Made by a program: the position numbers and the translations under genes. From Pirellulales bacterium (GTDB taxonomy: Bacteria > Planctomycetota > Planctomycetia > Pirellulales > JAEUIK01), in NCBI GenBank assembly GCA_019694455.1, contig JAIBBY010000028.1, forward strand, positions 1-63,605: DNA of 63,605 nt, in the 5' to 3' direction. Position 1 is the first letter of the stretch. Each line of letters begins with the position of its first letter. Positions 16,267 through 24,062 of the stretch are shown piece after piece. The notes below the pieces were generated by a model that saw only the letters and a program-made list of their open reading frames with translations, did no database searches and was not told where the DNA came from.

Positions 16267-17862
16267 CTACGGATTGGCCGCCGTAAGAAAGCCGTAATCG
16301 GGATTGCGCGGGTCAAAATCATCCTCGCTCGTCCCCGTGTCGAGCCGAATCTGCCGAAAGGTGTGCTCCTCTTGCAGAGCCGGCGCCCCGCCCACCTTGG
16401 CGGGCCAGGCAAACGTTTCCAGCCGAGTGCATAATCCCAGATCGTCGTCAAAGTACAACCGCATCTGATGATAGCGGAAACTGCGCCGCGGACGCGGATG
16501 CGAGATCACCACGCACGTCGCCCGTCGATTGTCGATCCGCGCCCCCGCCATATAGTAAACGTCGCACTCGGCGAACTTCGTCTCGTGCATCAAAAGTGTC
16601 GACATCGAGTCCGCCAGTCGCCGCAGCCCTAACTCGGCGAACGAGCGGCCCCCCGCCATGGCCGCCGGCGCGGTAGGGGGCACCAAAAGTTGCGGCTGCG
16701 CCGCCGAACGATCCCCCCGATGCACCAATAGCTGCCCCGCATTGCGCCCTTCGACAAAGATCACCTCCTGCCCACGCGGCAGCGTCGGCCCCAGGCAATT
16801 CACATACAAACTGAAGGGCACTTGCCGCACCTTCAGCATCATGTATTCGTGATCGGCTAGTCGACCGTCGATCCGCTCGCGCTTGGTGTACAGCGCCGTG
16901 TAATCGTCGGCCTGCGCCAACCGCTCCGTCGATCGCTCCAGCATCTCGAGCACCGGCCGCAGCGGATGCGCGTCGTCGATCGGCGCAAAGCGGCGGCCCG
17001 TCTGCGATGCGTCGCTGGCAAAGCTTACGCTCGGCGCCTCGAACAATGGCGGAAACGCGTACGCGCTGTTCGCCACGTCAAAATCGCGATCCGCGAGCCC
17101 CTGGTTCACCCGCAAGTCAAGAAACGTGTATTCTTCCAACGGCACCGGCTTGTCGCCCGGCGTGTTCGGCCAGCCGTACAGTTCGTACCGCACTGGCACG
17201 TTCAGTTCCCGATCGATGAACACGCGAACCTCCTTAAACCACTGTCCTTCCTCCTGCTCCTGGTGGCTGGCTACCAGGGCAATGCAAGTTCGCGACTCGA
17301 TCTTAGCGTCGTCGTAGACCTTCACATCGCACGCGCCCAACCGCATGTCGGCCTCGGCGCCAGAGATGAGTTGCTCCACCAGACTCACCAACCCCGCCGA
17401 CGTGATCGGGTGCCGATTGTCGCGCATGATCCGCCGCGAATCGGGGTACAGCGACATGGTCCCCATGAAGCGGTACCGATCGGTGTGCGCCATCACCATG
17501 CCGTCGTTTTGTCCTTCGACGTAAATCGCCTCTTCAACCAGTTTGCCGGCGCGATTCAACTTGCCCGTGTAGAAACTCAATGGTTCATGCCGCACCTTAA
17601 GCGTGAACTGTTCATGCGGGCGGAGCCGTCCGCCGACAAACTCGCGGCGGATCATCCGGCATTCGTAGTCGCGCAGCGCGCGCAACTTGGGCAAACTGGC
17701 TTTACCCCAGCGAATCAATGGATCGAGCGAATGTTCCCCTGGCTTGGGATGCAAGTCGCCCGGCGGAGGGCCAATCGGCGGCGGCGTTTCGGCGCCCCAG
17801 GCCGTGGGCGCGGCCAACGCCAATATCAAAAACACCATCAACCAACGAATTGGCTGGGACAT
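16267..17862 (-). CDS. Tandem DUF1571 exported protein
   Basis: A 531-residue protein. The ATG at 17860-17862 (GAGG nine bases upstream) begins directly with a signal peptide (MSQPIRWLMVFLILALAAPTAWG), so I prefer it to the longer frame that opens at 18030. Two similar halves follow. Residues about 45-285 and 310-531 each contain a DYECRMIRRE/DYTALYTKRE block, an LKVRxxPxSxY block, a VEGxNxG block and a C-terminal LDLR/IRLD block, as in DUF1571. The duplication is unusual, as single-copy proteins are more typical. Function unknown; it is probably envelope-located. It is divergent from a sulfatase across about 270 bases. Confidence 0.88.
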   Translation of the reverse strand: MSQPIRWLMVFLILALAAPTAWGAETPPPIGPPPGDLHPKPGEHSLDPLIRWGKASLPKLRALRDYECRMIRREFVGGRLRPHEQFTLKVRHEPLSFYTGKLNRAGKLVEEAIYVEGQNDGMVMAHTDRYRFMGTMSLYPDSRRIMRDNRHPITSAGLVSLVEQLISGAEADMRLGACDVKVYDDAKIESRTCIALVASHQEQEEGQWFKEVRVFIDRELNVPVRYELYGWPNTPGDKPVPLEEYTFLDLRVNQGLADRDFDVANSAYAFPPLFEAPSVSFASDASQTGRRFAPIDDAHPLRPVLEMLERSTERLAQADDYTALYTKRERIDGRLADHEYMMLKVRQVPFSLYVNCLGPTLPRGQEVIFVEGRNAGQLLVHRGDRSAAQPQLLVPPTAPAAMAGGRSFAELGLRRLADSMSTLLMHETKFAECDVYYMAGARIDNRRATCVVISHPRPRRSFRYHQMRLYFDDDLGLCTRLETFAWPAKVGGAPALQEEHTFRQIRLDTGTSEDDFDPRNPDYGFLTAANP

Positions 17863-18133
17863 CAATAAGGGCCTCGACCGAAAAGCGCAGGCGGAAGTAG
17901 CGCAACGTCCTGTCGAAGTATAGCCCTGCCTCTGGAGCCAACTGACGTCAATTTCCAGCACAAAATCACCTGTTTTGGGCTGGCGGACCGTACAGGGCTT
18001 GCGACCGGCATAGTTTCGCGCGCTGGTCATTGCTGACTAGCTCCGCCGTTTGCTAGCGTTGCAACCAGCTAGTTGGTAGGGTCAATCGCGCCAAGTGTCG
18101 TCACCCAGCGCTAAGAACCAACAGGAAGTTACG

Positions 18134-19564
18134 ATGCCGCGCCTTCTTCGGTTCGTCCGCCCGGCAAAGAATCTCCGTCTCCTCTCTGCCCGCAATCGGT
18201 GTGCCGCCGCCTTGCTCACGGCCGGTCTGTACAGCGTCGCCTGTCTTTGGCCGGCAGTCTCTAACTACGCAGCCGACATGCCACGCCAGCCCAACATCGT
18301 CGTTATCCTGGCCGACGATCTGGGCTACGCCGACACCCTCATCCCACGCGAGCGCGAAATCCCCACGCCGCACATCGATGCGCTCGCCGCCGCGGGCGTC
18401 CGATGCACCAACGGCTATGTCTCTGGCCCCTATTGCAGTCCCACCCGCGCTGGCCTGCTCACCGGCCGCTATCAACAGCGCTTCGGTCACGAGTTCAATC
18501 CCGGCGGTCGGCGCAACGAAGGCCAGTTCGGCCTCCCCCTCTCAGAAACCACCATCGCCAATCGCCTGCGCGATGCCGGCTATGTCACTGGCCTCGTCGG
18601 CAAGTGGCATCTCGGCGAAGCCGAGGCGCATCGTCCACCCCAGCGCGGCTTTGATGAGTTCTTCGGCTTTCTTGCCGGCGCGCACCCCTATGAACCGGGC
18701 GAGGGCGCGCCTATCTATCGCGGCAATCAGGTGGTCGAAGAGCGCGAGTACCTGACCGACGCATTGGGCCGTGAAGCCGCCGACTTCGTGCGCCGCCACC
18801 ACCAGCGGCCGTTCTTCCTGTATCTGGCGTTCAACGCCGTGCATACGCCACTTCAGGCCACCGACGATCGACTGGCCCGCTTCGAGAAGATCGCCGACCC
18901 CAAACGCCGCGCCTATGCCGCCATGCTCACCGCCATGGACGAGGCGGTCGGCAAGGTCGTCAACAAACTGCGTACGGCCAACCTCGAAGAAAATACGCTG
19001 ATCTTCTATTTGAGCGACAACGGCGGACCGGTGATGCGCGGCACCACGGTCAACGGCGCCAGCAACGCCCCCCTACGTGGCTCCAAACGCACCACGCTCG
19101 AAGGGGGCATCCGCGTCCCGTTTGTCGCGGCTTGGAAAGGCGTTCTCCCTGCCGGCAAGATTTACGAAATGCCGGTGATCCAGCTCGACATTCTTCCCAC
19201 GGCGCTCGCCGCGGCCGGCGTCGCGCCCCAGGCCGATTGGCGCCTCGACGGCGTCAACCTATTGCCATATTTCCAAGATCAACAATCAGGCGCCCCGCAC
19301 GACACCCTCTATTGGCGACTGGGAAAGCAAATGGCCATCCGGCGCGGCGACTGGAAGCTGGTCCGCTACGACACCAGCGCCGAGGCGATCGACGCGCCGC
19401 GCCGGGTCACCGACTACAAGCTTTACAATCTGGCCAGCGACATCGGCGAGGCCCACGACTTGGCAGCCAACGAACCCGACACGGTTCAAGAGCTAAAGAT
19501 CCGCTGGCAGGCCTGGAGCAAAGAGCTGGCGGCGCCCCTCTGGGGCGGCGGCCAAGCGCCCTGA
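18134..19564 (+). CDS. Sulfatase (formylglycine-dependent), exported
   Basis: A 476-residue type I sulfatase. The start at 18134 has AGGA seven bases upstream; the frame is open from 18095. The signal region ends near residue 47 (LTAGLYSVACLWPAVSNYAA). Metal-binding DD is in VVILADDLGY (57-66). The active-site signature CSPTRAG begins at Cys101, the residue an FGE-type enzyme would turn into formylglycine. KWHLGE, the NGG motif in YLSDNGGP, and the C-terminal RRGDWKLVRYD are also typical. It removes sulfate from a sulfated glycan or similar ester in the periplasm. Substrate cannot be assigned. Confidence 0.95.
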   Translation: MPRLLRFVRPAKNLRLLSARNRCAAALLTAGLYSVACLWPAVSNYAADMPRQPNIVVILADDLGYADTLIPREREIPTPHIDALAAAGVRCTNGYVSGPYCSPTRAGLLTGRYQQRFGHEFNPGGRRNEGQFGLPLSETTIANRLRDAGYVTGLVGKWHLGEAEAHRPPQRGFDEFFGFLAGAHPYEPGEGAPIYRGNQVVEEREYLTDALGREAADFVRRHHQRPFFLYLAFNAVHTPLQATDDRLARFEKIADPKRRAYAAMLTAMDEAVGKVVNKLRTANLEENTLIFYLSDNGGPVMRGTTVNGASNAPLRGSKRTTLEGGIRVPFVAAWKGVLPAGKIYEMPVIQLDILPTALAAAGVAPQADWRLDGVNLLPYFQDQQSGAPHDTLYWRLGKQMAIRRGDWKLVRYDTSAEAIDAPRRVTDYKLYNLASDIGEAHDLAANEPDTVQELKIRWQAWSKELAAPLWGGGQAP

Positions 19565-19574
19565 TCGCGGCGCG

Positions 19575-20258
19575 TCACTCCGATTTCGGCTCGCTGATCT
19601 CGCGCAGGTAAATCGCCAACCGCGCTTGCAGATCGAGCAGGTTCTGCCACTGACGCAACCCCAGCCGCACCACGTCGGAACCCTCTTCCATCCGCACGCT
19701 CGCCAGCAGATCGCGAATCCGCACATGCAGGTACTCGAGCAGTTCCGCCACCTGCGCCGCCTGCGCCGGCGAAAGTCGCGATGGCAACTCGGGGGGCATC
19801 ATCGTGTGTAGCGTCGACTGCTCCGCGAGCTCATGTCCCCAGTTGATCTCAAAATCGAGCGACGCCCCGCTGTCGGGCTTGCCCACTCGCGAGTCGTCTG
19901 CATTAGCGTCGGCCGGGGGCCGCGGCTCAGCGCCGCGCAGGCTGGCCAGGCGCTCGGCGATTTGATCGCGCGAGCCGAACAGCAACACCGAGCGGCCAAT
20001 GGCCACCACGTCGCCGTAGCGCAAGATCCGCAGGTGCACATCTTCGCCGTTCACCTTGGTGCCGTTTGTGCTCTCCAGGTCGGTGAGCACAAACTGGCTC
20101 TGGTCTTCTTGAATCTTCAGATGAAACCGGCTCACCCGCTCGTCATTGAGCTGAACCGAGTTCCCCTCCTCGCGACCAATCGTCACCGAGGTTTGCAAAT
20201 TCTCGAAGATGCGGCCTCGATCGGCGCCATCGAGCACCTGCAGTGTGACTAGTCCCAT
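19575..20258 (-). CDS. FHA domain protein
   Basis: A 227-residue protein. The start at MGLVTLQV places the FHA domain at the very N-terminus (residues about 4-95); the frame is open 22 codons further. FHA hallmarks are GR (28-29), NSVQL (33-37), SRFH (43-46) and the phosphothreonine-binding STNGTKVNG (63-71). The C-terminal half (residues about 125-227) is predicted alpha-helical with no known domain. It probably binds a phosphothreonine on a partner of a Ser/Thr kinase; one such kinase is at 53844-55295, but a link is speculation. It converges with the sulfatase gene with a 10-base gap. Confidence 0.9.
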   Translation of the reverse strand: MGLVTLQVLDGADRGRIFENLQTSVTIGREEGNSVQLNDERVSRFHLKIQEDQSQFVLTDLESTNGTKVNGEDVHLRILRYGDVVAIGRSVLLFGSRDQIAERLASLRGAEPRPPADANADDSRVGKPDSGASLDFEINWGHELAEQSTLHTMMPPELPSRLSPAQAAQVAELLEYLHVRIRDLLASVRMEEGSDVVRLGLRQWQNLLDLQARLAIYLREISEPKSE

Positions 20259-20363
20259 CGTCGCGCGGCGTGATTGAGCCTGTGAAGCCAGAAGGCGCGA
20301 TGCGGCGATCGCCCATAGCCCCAAACGTGAATAATGCGCTTATAGCATCCCGCCGGGTCACGC

Positions 20364-20855
20364 TCAACTAGCGGCCGCCGCGCATTCGGCCAGCCGCTTG
20401 CGAAACACCACCAGGTCGTCGCCGTCGGCGTAAAAATCGCCTACCGTGGCATGCCGCTCATACCCCTGCTTCAGATAAAACCGCCGCGCCGGCTCGTAGT
20501 GCGGCAGCGAAGAGGTTTCGATCAACAGCAACCGGCCGCCAGCGCGGCGAATCTCTGCTTCGCAGTGCGCAAGTAGTTCGCTACCCAATCCGCCTGCGTG
20601 ACGCCGCTTTCGCACGGCAATCCAGTACAGATACCAGGTCCGCTCGGTCATCGCCGCTGGGGCAAAATAGACAAACCCTTCAATCCCGGTCGCGGTTTCC
20701 AGCGTGGTCGAGCGATGCCCCGCCGCCCGGTTGGTGGCATGGTAATCGTCCAGCACCTCGCGCAGGGCCGTCAACTCCAGCGGCTTGAACACCCCCACCT
20801 CGTCAGCCAGCGCGATCAACGCCTCGGTATCCTCCGCAATCGTGGGTCTGAGCAC
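20364..20855 (-). CDS. GNAT-family N-acetyltransferase
   Basis: A 163-residue acetyltransferase. The frame is open far upstream, but the GTG at 20853-20855 has GGGAG six bases before it. It also puts the start exactly at the LRPTIAEDTEAL beginning of the GNAT fold and avoids overlap with the divergent J-domain gene. The acetyl-CoA site is RRHAGGLGSELLAHCE, a slightly altered R/Q-x-x-G-x-G/A motif. The later block is FYLKQGYERHATVGDFY, ending DDLVVFRKRL. Members of this particular form (Phe/Tyr-rich end, DDLVVFRK) are common in bacteria, with unknown substrate. Confidence 0.9.
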   Translation of the reverse strand: MLRPTIAEDTEALIALADEVGVFKPLELTALREVLDDYHATNRAAGHRSTTLETATGIEGFVYFAPAAMTERTWYLYWIAVRKRRHAGGLGSELLAHCEAEIRRAGGRLLLIETSSLPHYEPARRFYLKQGYERHATVGDFYADGDDLVVFRKRLAECAAAAS

Positions 20856-20987
20856 CTTCGTCTCCCGTTCCAATGGGCCGTCGCATCCGGCAAACGCCTC
20901 AAAGTTTACCGCCCGCCTCCCAGGGGCCCAACGCCGATCGAGCTTTTCCCTTGCGTCCCGTTTTCCCGCCGCACAGACTAGGCTCCC

Positions 20988-21689
20988 ATGACAGAAGCGC
21001 TGCATCCCGAAGACTTCGAAGCCGGCCCCGATGGGCGCCCCGACTTCATTATCAAGTTGGGACTCATGCTCCCTTGCACCGTCGAGGACGTGAAGCAAGC
21101 CTATCTCGCCAAGGTGCGCTCCGTGCATCCCGATCTTGGCGGCAGCCAGTCGGACTTTCTCGAGCTGCAAGCCGCCTTCGAGCGCGCCACGCAGTATGCT
21201 AATTTTCTCGCCGGCCGCCGCAAATGGCTCAGTGCCCAGATCGAGCGCTACGTCGAGCAAGAAGCCGCCCTCGAGCGCATCCGCGGCGCCGGTGGAACCG
21301 TTCGAGAAGAACATCAAGACTGGCTCGTGCGCGAGATCGGCGAGGACTTTGCCCAAGTGCTCGACACTGTGGTCGAGGTCCGCTGGAACGGACCGCGCGT
21401 CACGGACGCCGAATTGGCGTGGCTGGTCGCTAATCGCCCTATTTTCGCCGGCCTGCGCGTGCTCGATCTCTCTGGCGCCGCCGTAACCGATGCCGCAGTG
21501 CAAGAGCTATTTGTCTTTGCCGCTCTCGAACGGCTCTCGTTGCGCGGCGCGCCGGTTACGCATCACGCACTGGAGCTGCTCCAGTCGCTTCCCAATCTCA
21601 CGCAAATCGACCTGCGCGATACCCGTGTCGGCGGCTTCCGCCTCTATTTTGTGCGCCGCAATTACCCAGACCTCGAAATCCTTAATTAG
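20988..21689 (+). CDS. J-domain protein fused to leucine-rich repeat region
   Basis: A 233-residue soluble protein. The N-terminal J-domain-like region (residues about 20-80) keeps the HPD motif (47-49, in VRSVHPDLGG) between helices that match helix II and III. After a helical linker rich in charged residues (80-130), residues about 145-230 contain three to four short leucine-rich repeats (LRVLDLSGAAVTDAAVQEL, LERLSLRGAPVTHHALELL, LTQIDLRDTRVGG) of the planctomycete/cysteine-free ribonuclease-inhibitor-like type. HPD predicts stimulation of a DnaK ATPase; the LRR would be the client or partner binding part. The partner is unknown. Confidence 0.82.
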   Translation: MTEALHPEDFEAGPDGRPDFIIKLGLMLPCTVEDVKQAYLAKVRSVHPDLGGSQSDFLELQAAFERATQYANFLAGRRKWLSAQIERYVEQEAALERIRGAGGTVREEHQDWLVREIGEDFAQVLDTVVEVRWNGPRVTDAELAWLVANRPIFAGLRVLDLSGAAVTDAAVQELFVFAALERLSLRGAPVTHHALELLQSLPNLTQIDLRDTRVGGFRLYFVRRNYPDLEILN

Positions 21690-21797
21690 CGGACAGTCGC
21701 GCCGGCAGTCAACTTCCGCCTTGGATAGACCGCCGCCGTCAATCTGGTGATAATCAAGCCGTTGGTTCCCAGCGTTACCATTCAAAAGGGTTGGCGT

Positions 21798-22799
21798 ATG
21801 CGGTCTCTCCATCAACTGGCGGCAGTGTGCTTTGCCTTGTGCTGCATCGCTTCCCCGGCGCTCTGCGCCGCGCAAGACCTGCTCCGCTGGAAGTTCACAA
21901 CCGGCGACGTGCTGCGCTATCACATGGTGCAAGACACTCAAAGTCGCACCACGGTTGGTACACAAAGCGTCAAGTCGTCGATCAGCCAGATCATCGATCA
22001 GACCTGGACCGTCAAAACCGTGGCCGATGACGGCGCCGCCGAAATCGCCATGAAATTCGATCACATCATCGTGCGCTACGACCTGCCCGGCGGCATCATC
22101 GAGGTCGACACCGCCTCCAAAAATCCGCCGCAGCCCGAGCTTGCCGCCGTCGAGTCGCTGCTGCGCGCCATCTCGCAGGCCGAGCTTGTCGTCACCATGA
22201 CTCCCGAAGGCGAAATTCGCGACGTGGTCATTCCCGATCAAATCAAAAAGCTCATCGCCAATCGCGGCGCCGGACAAGCGATGGCCGCCAGCTTCACCGA
22301 AGATGGCCTCAAAGAGATGGTCAGCGGCGCCAAGGTGGCCCTGCCGCACGATCCCGTTTCGCCCGAAATGACCTGGACCGACGAAAAGCAAAACCAAGGC
22401 TTTCAGGTCAAACTCGTCTACAAGCTGCTTGGCAAGGAAACCATCGAAGATCGCCCGCTCGACGCCATCAGCATCGCGGGCGAAATGACCCTGGCTGGCC
22501 AGCCGCTCGAAAACCTCACCCTCAAACTTATCCAGCAGGACCTCGACGGCAAGCTACTCTTCGACAATCAGGCCGGTCGGCTCTACTCGCTCGACATCAA
22601 GCAGCGCGTGGCCATCGACATCACCAGCAACAACACCACCGGCCGCCAGGAAGTGCAGGTGTCAAGCACCTGTAACCTGCTTCTTCCCGGTACGCCCGCC
22701 GCCGAAACCAACCCGGCCGACGCGCCCACCGAATCGAAAAAAGAAAGCGCCGAGGCGGGGGCGGACGTCAAGCCCGACAGCGATCAAGTCGACAACTAG
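21798..22799 (+). CDS. Exported protein of unknown function
   Basis: A 333-residue protein. The ATG at 21798 (AGGG seven bases upstream) starts a signal peptide (MRSLHQLAAVCFALCCIASPALCAAQ). The mature part begins with LLRWKFTTGDVLRYHMVQDT and has regular beta-strand character to about residue 295, followed by an acidic, Ala/Pro/Glu-rich tail with no structure. It looks like planctomycete exported proteins of the DUF6263 type, but I am not sure of that assignment. No catalytic residues stand out. Its TAG shares bases with the TAG of the convergent Rieske gene (tail-to-tail overlap of 4 bases). Confidence 0.75.
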   Translation: MRSLHQLAAVCFALCCIASPALCAAQDLLRWKFTTGDVLRYHMVQDTQSRTTVGTQSVKSSISQIIDQTWTVKTVADDGAAEIAMKFDHIIVRYDLPGGIIEVDTASKNPPQPELAAVESLLRAISQAELVVTMTPEGEIRDVVIPDQIKKLIANRGAGQAMAASFTEDGLKEMVSGAKVALPHDPVSPEMTWTDEKQNQGFQVKLVYKLLGKETIEDRPLDAISIAGEMTLAGQPLENLTLKLIQQDLDGKLLFDNQAGRLYSLDIKQRVAIDITSNNTTGRQEVQVSSTCNLLLPGTPAAETNPADAPTESKKESAEAGADVKPDSDQVDN

Positions 22800-23131
22800 C
22801 CAGCCGCGTCGTCTTGGCGCGGCGGAACGACCTTCACCTGTATCTCGTCCCCCTCCACGCGCGTCTCGTACGCGCTCACCTTCAATCGCGGGTTGTCGCA
22901 CCAAGTGCCGTCGCACACCCGAAACCGCCACGCGTGCCAAGGGCAGGCCACCACTCCGTCGTACACCTCCCCGGCGCCCAGCGATGCTCCCATGTGCGGG
23001 CATAAATCGTCGATCGCCGAGTATTTGCCATCGGCGTAAAAAACGGCGATCAGCCGCTCTCCCACCGCAACCGTAATCCCCTTGCCGTCCGGGATGCTCC
23101 CCACCTTGGCAACGGTGACAAACTCCGACAT
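22796..23131 (-). CDS. Rieske [2Fe-2S] ferredoxin-like protein
   Basis: A 111-residue single-domain Rieske protein of the NirD/biphenyl dioxygenase ferredoxin type. The cluster ligands are intact: Cys44 and His46 in CPHMG, Cys63 and His66 in CPWHAW. There is no signal peptide or membrane anchor, so it is a soluble cytoplasmic electron carrier or a small subunit. The partner oxidase or reductase is not next to it. Upstream on the same strand, 39 bases away, is a small membrane protein that may be co-transcribed. Confidence 0.93.
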   Translation of the reverse strand: MSEFVTVAKVGSIPDGKGITVAVGERLIAVFYADGKYSAIDDLCPHMGASLGAGEVYDGVVACPWHAWRFRVCDGTWCDNPRLKVSAYETRVEGDEIQVKVVPPRQDDAAG

Positions 23132-23170
23132 CGCCTCGCTCCGTTCCGCTGACGTCCGCAGCGCATTCGC

Positions 23171-23434
23171 CTACAACTCGCGCTCGCCAGGTTCGATCCC
23201 TTCGTGCTCCAACTGCGACTGCAGTTCCGCGCGAATGGCCCCCAGCACCACCAGTGCAATGAGCGCAAGTGTCCAGGCCGCTCCCGCCGCCAGCGCCACC
23301 CCGTTCGCGAAGCGCGCACCCTGCGCGTCGCCTAACCCTACCAGTAGCGCGGCCAGCCCTACTAATAGTGTGATTGCCGCCGGCATCAGCAAGGCGAGCG
23401 CCAATGCGGCGCTATGTAGCCGTCGCCAATTCAA
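23171..23434 (-). CDS. Small two-helix membrane protein (TTG start)
   Basis: An 87-residue protein. The start is a TTG with GGGAG eight bases upstream, so initiation there is credible. Two hydrophobic segments (about 9-34 and 46-67, rich in Ala and Leu) predict membrane helices. The tail is acidic and hydrophilic (RAELQSQLEHEGIEPGEREL). No family recognised. Probably in one transcript with the Rieske gene downstream. Confidence 0.6.
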   Translation of the reverse strand: MNWRRLHSAALALALLMPAAITLLVGLAALLVGLGDAQGARFANGVALAAGAAWTLALIALVVLGAIRAELQSQLEHEGIEPGEREL

Positions 23435-23568
23435 CTCAACATCTCCCGAGACAAGGGGGTATCGCCAAACCGGCTGATTTTGCGGCGACCGGCGTAAACT
23501 GTCAAACGCCGCTCAATCAGACCGTGAGGTTCAAAAAGGCAATGCCGCCGCGATGAGGCGGTTGGCGG

Positions 23569-23889
23569 TCACAGGCTGAACAGAATTAAGGCGATCGACA
23601 AACCAAAGAACACCAGAAAATGCGCCACTATAAAAACTCGCACGAATCGGACGGCTCGAACCACCGCCACGTCTCCCAGGTCGCCCGCCCTGGATGACCA
23701 AACAAACTTCATGAACAGCCAGTTGTTCCGCATTGAATTGTTCCAGAACAAGCTGGGAGAACCAATTGCTTCGTAACAGGTTGGATGTTTGCACCGCAGG
23801 CGACGAAACAGCCAGTGCAGAAAGCACAGCCAAACGAGCATCGCCCCCCAACAATACACCACGTATAGGGCGACCAAGTTCTCGATCAT
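23569..23889 (-). CDS. UspB-like small membrane protein
   Basis: 106 residues from the ATG at 23887-23889; a longer reading from 23985 adds 32 residues of non-hydrophobic sequence. Two membrane helices (about residues 3-28 and 82-104) flank a soluble loop. The pattern is LRCKHPTCYEAIGSPSLFWNNSMRNN, then KFVW and a conserved DLGD. This spacing resembles the UspB family of small bacterial stress-induced membrane proteins, where the loop reads like LRxxxPxxYxxLGxPSLF. The resemblance is to topology and loop motif, not proven homology. Stand-alone gene, divergent from the esterase gene. Confidence 0.6.
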   Translation of the reverse strand: MIENLVALYVVYCWGAMLVWLCFLHWLFRRLRCKHPTCYEAIGSPSLFWNNSMRNNWLFMKFVWSSRAGDLGDVAVVRAVRFVRVFIVAHFLVFFGLSIALILFSL

Positions 23890-24062
23890 GTGCTTCTCAT
23901 TGTCGATTTGACCCAGGATCGCGGCAAGCCCAGTGCGAAAGCACAACGAGATACTTTGCGCAAAATCCTTAACGCATCCGCTCAATTTGACTTAAGGTAT
24001 TAGTATCCCCACGACTGCCGCGGCAAGCGGCCCAGCGGGCACAGCGAACCGAGGAGACACGC

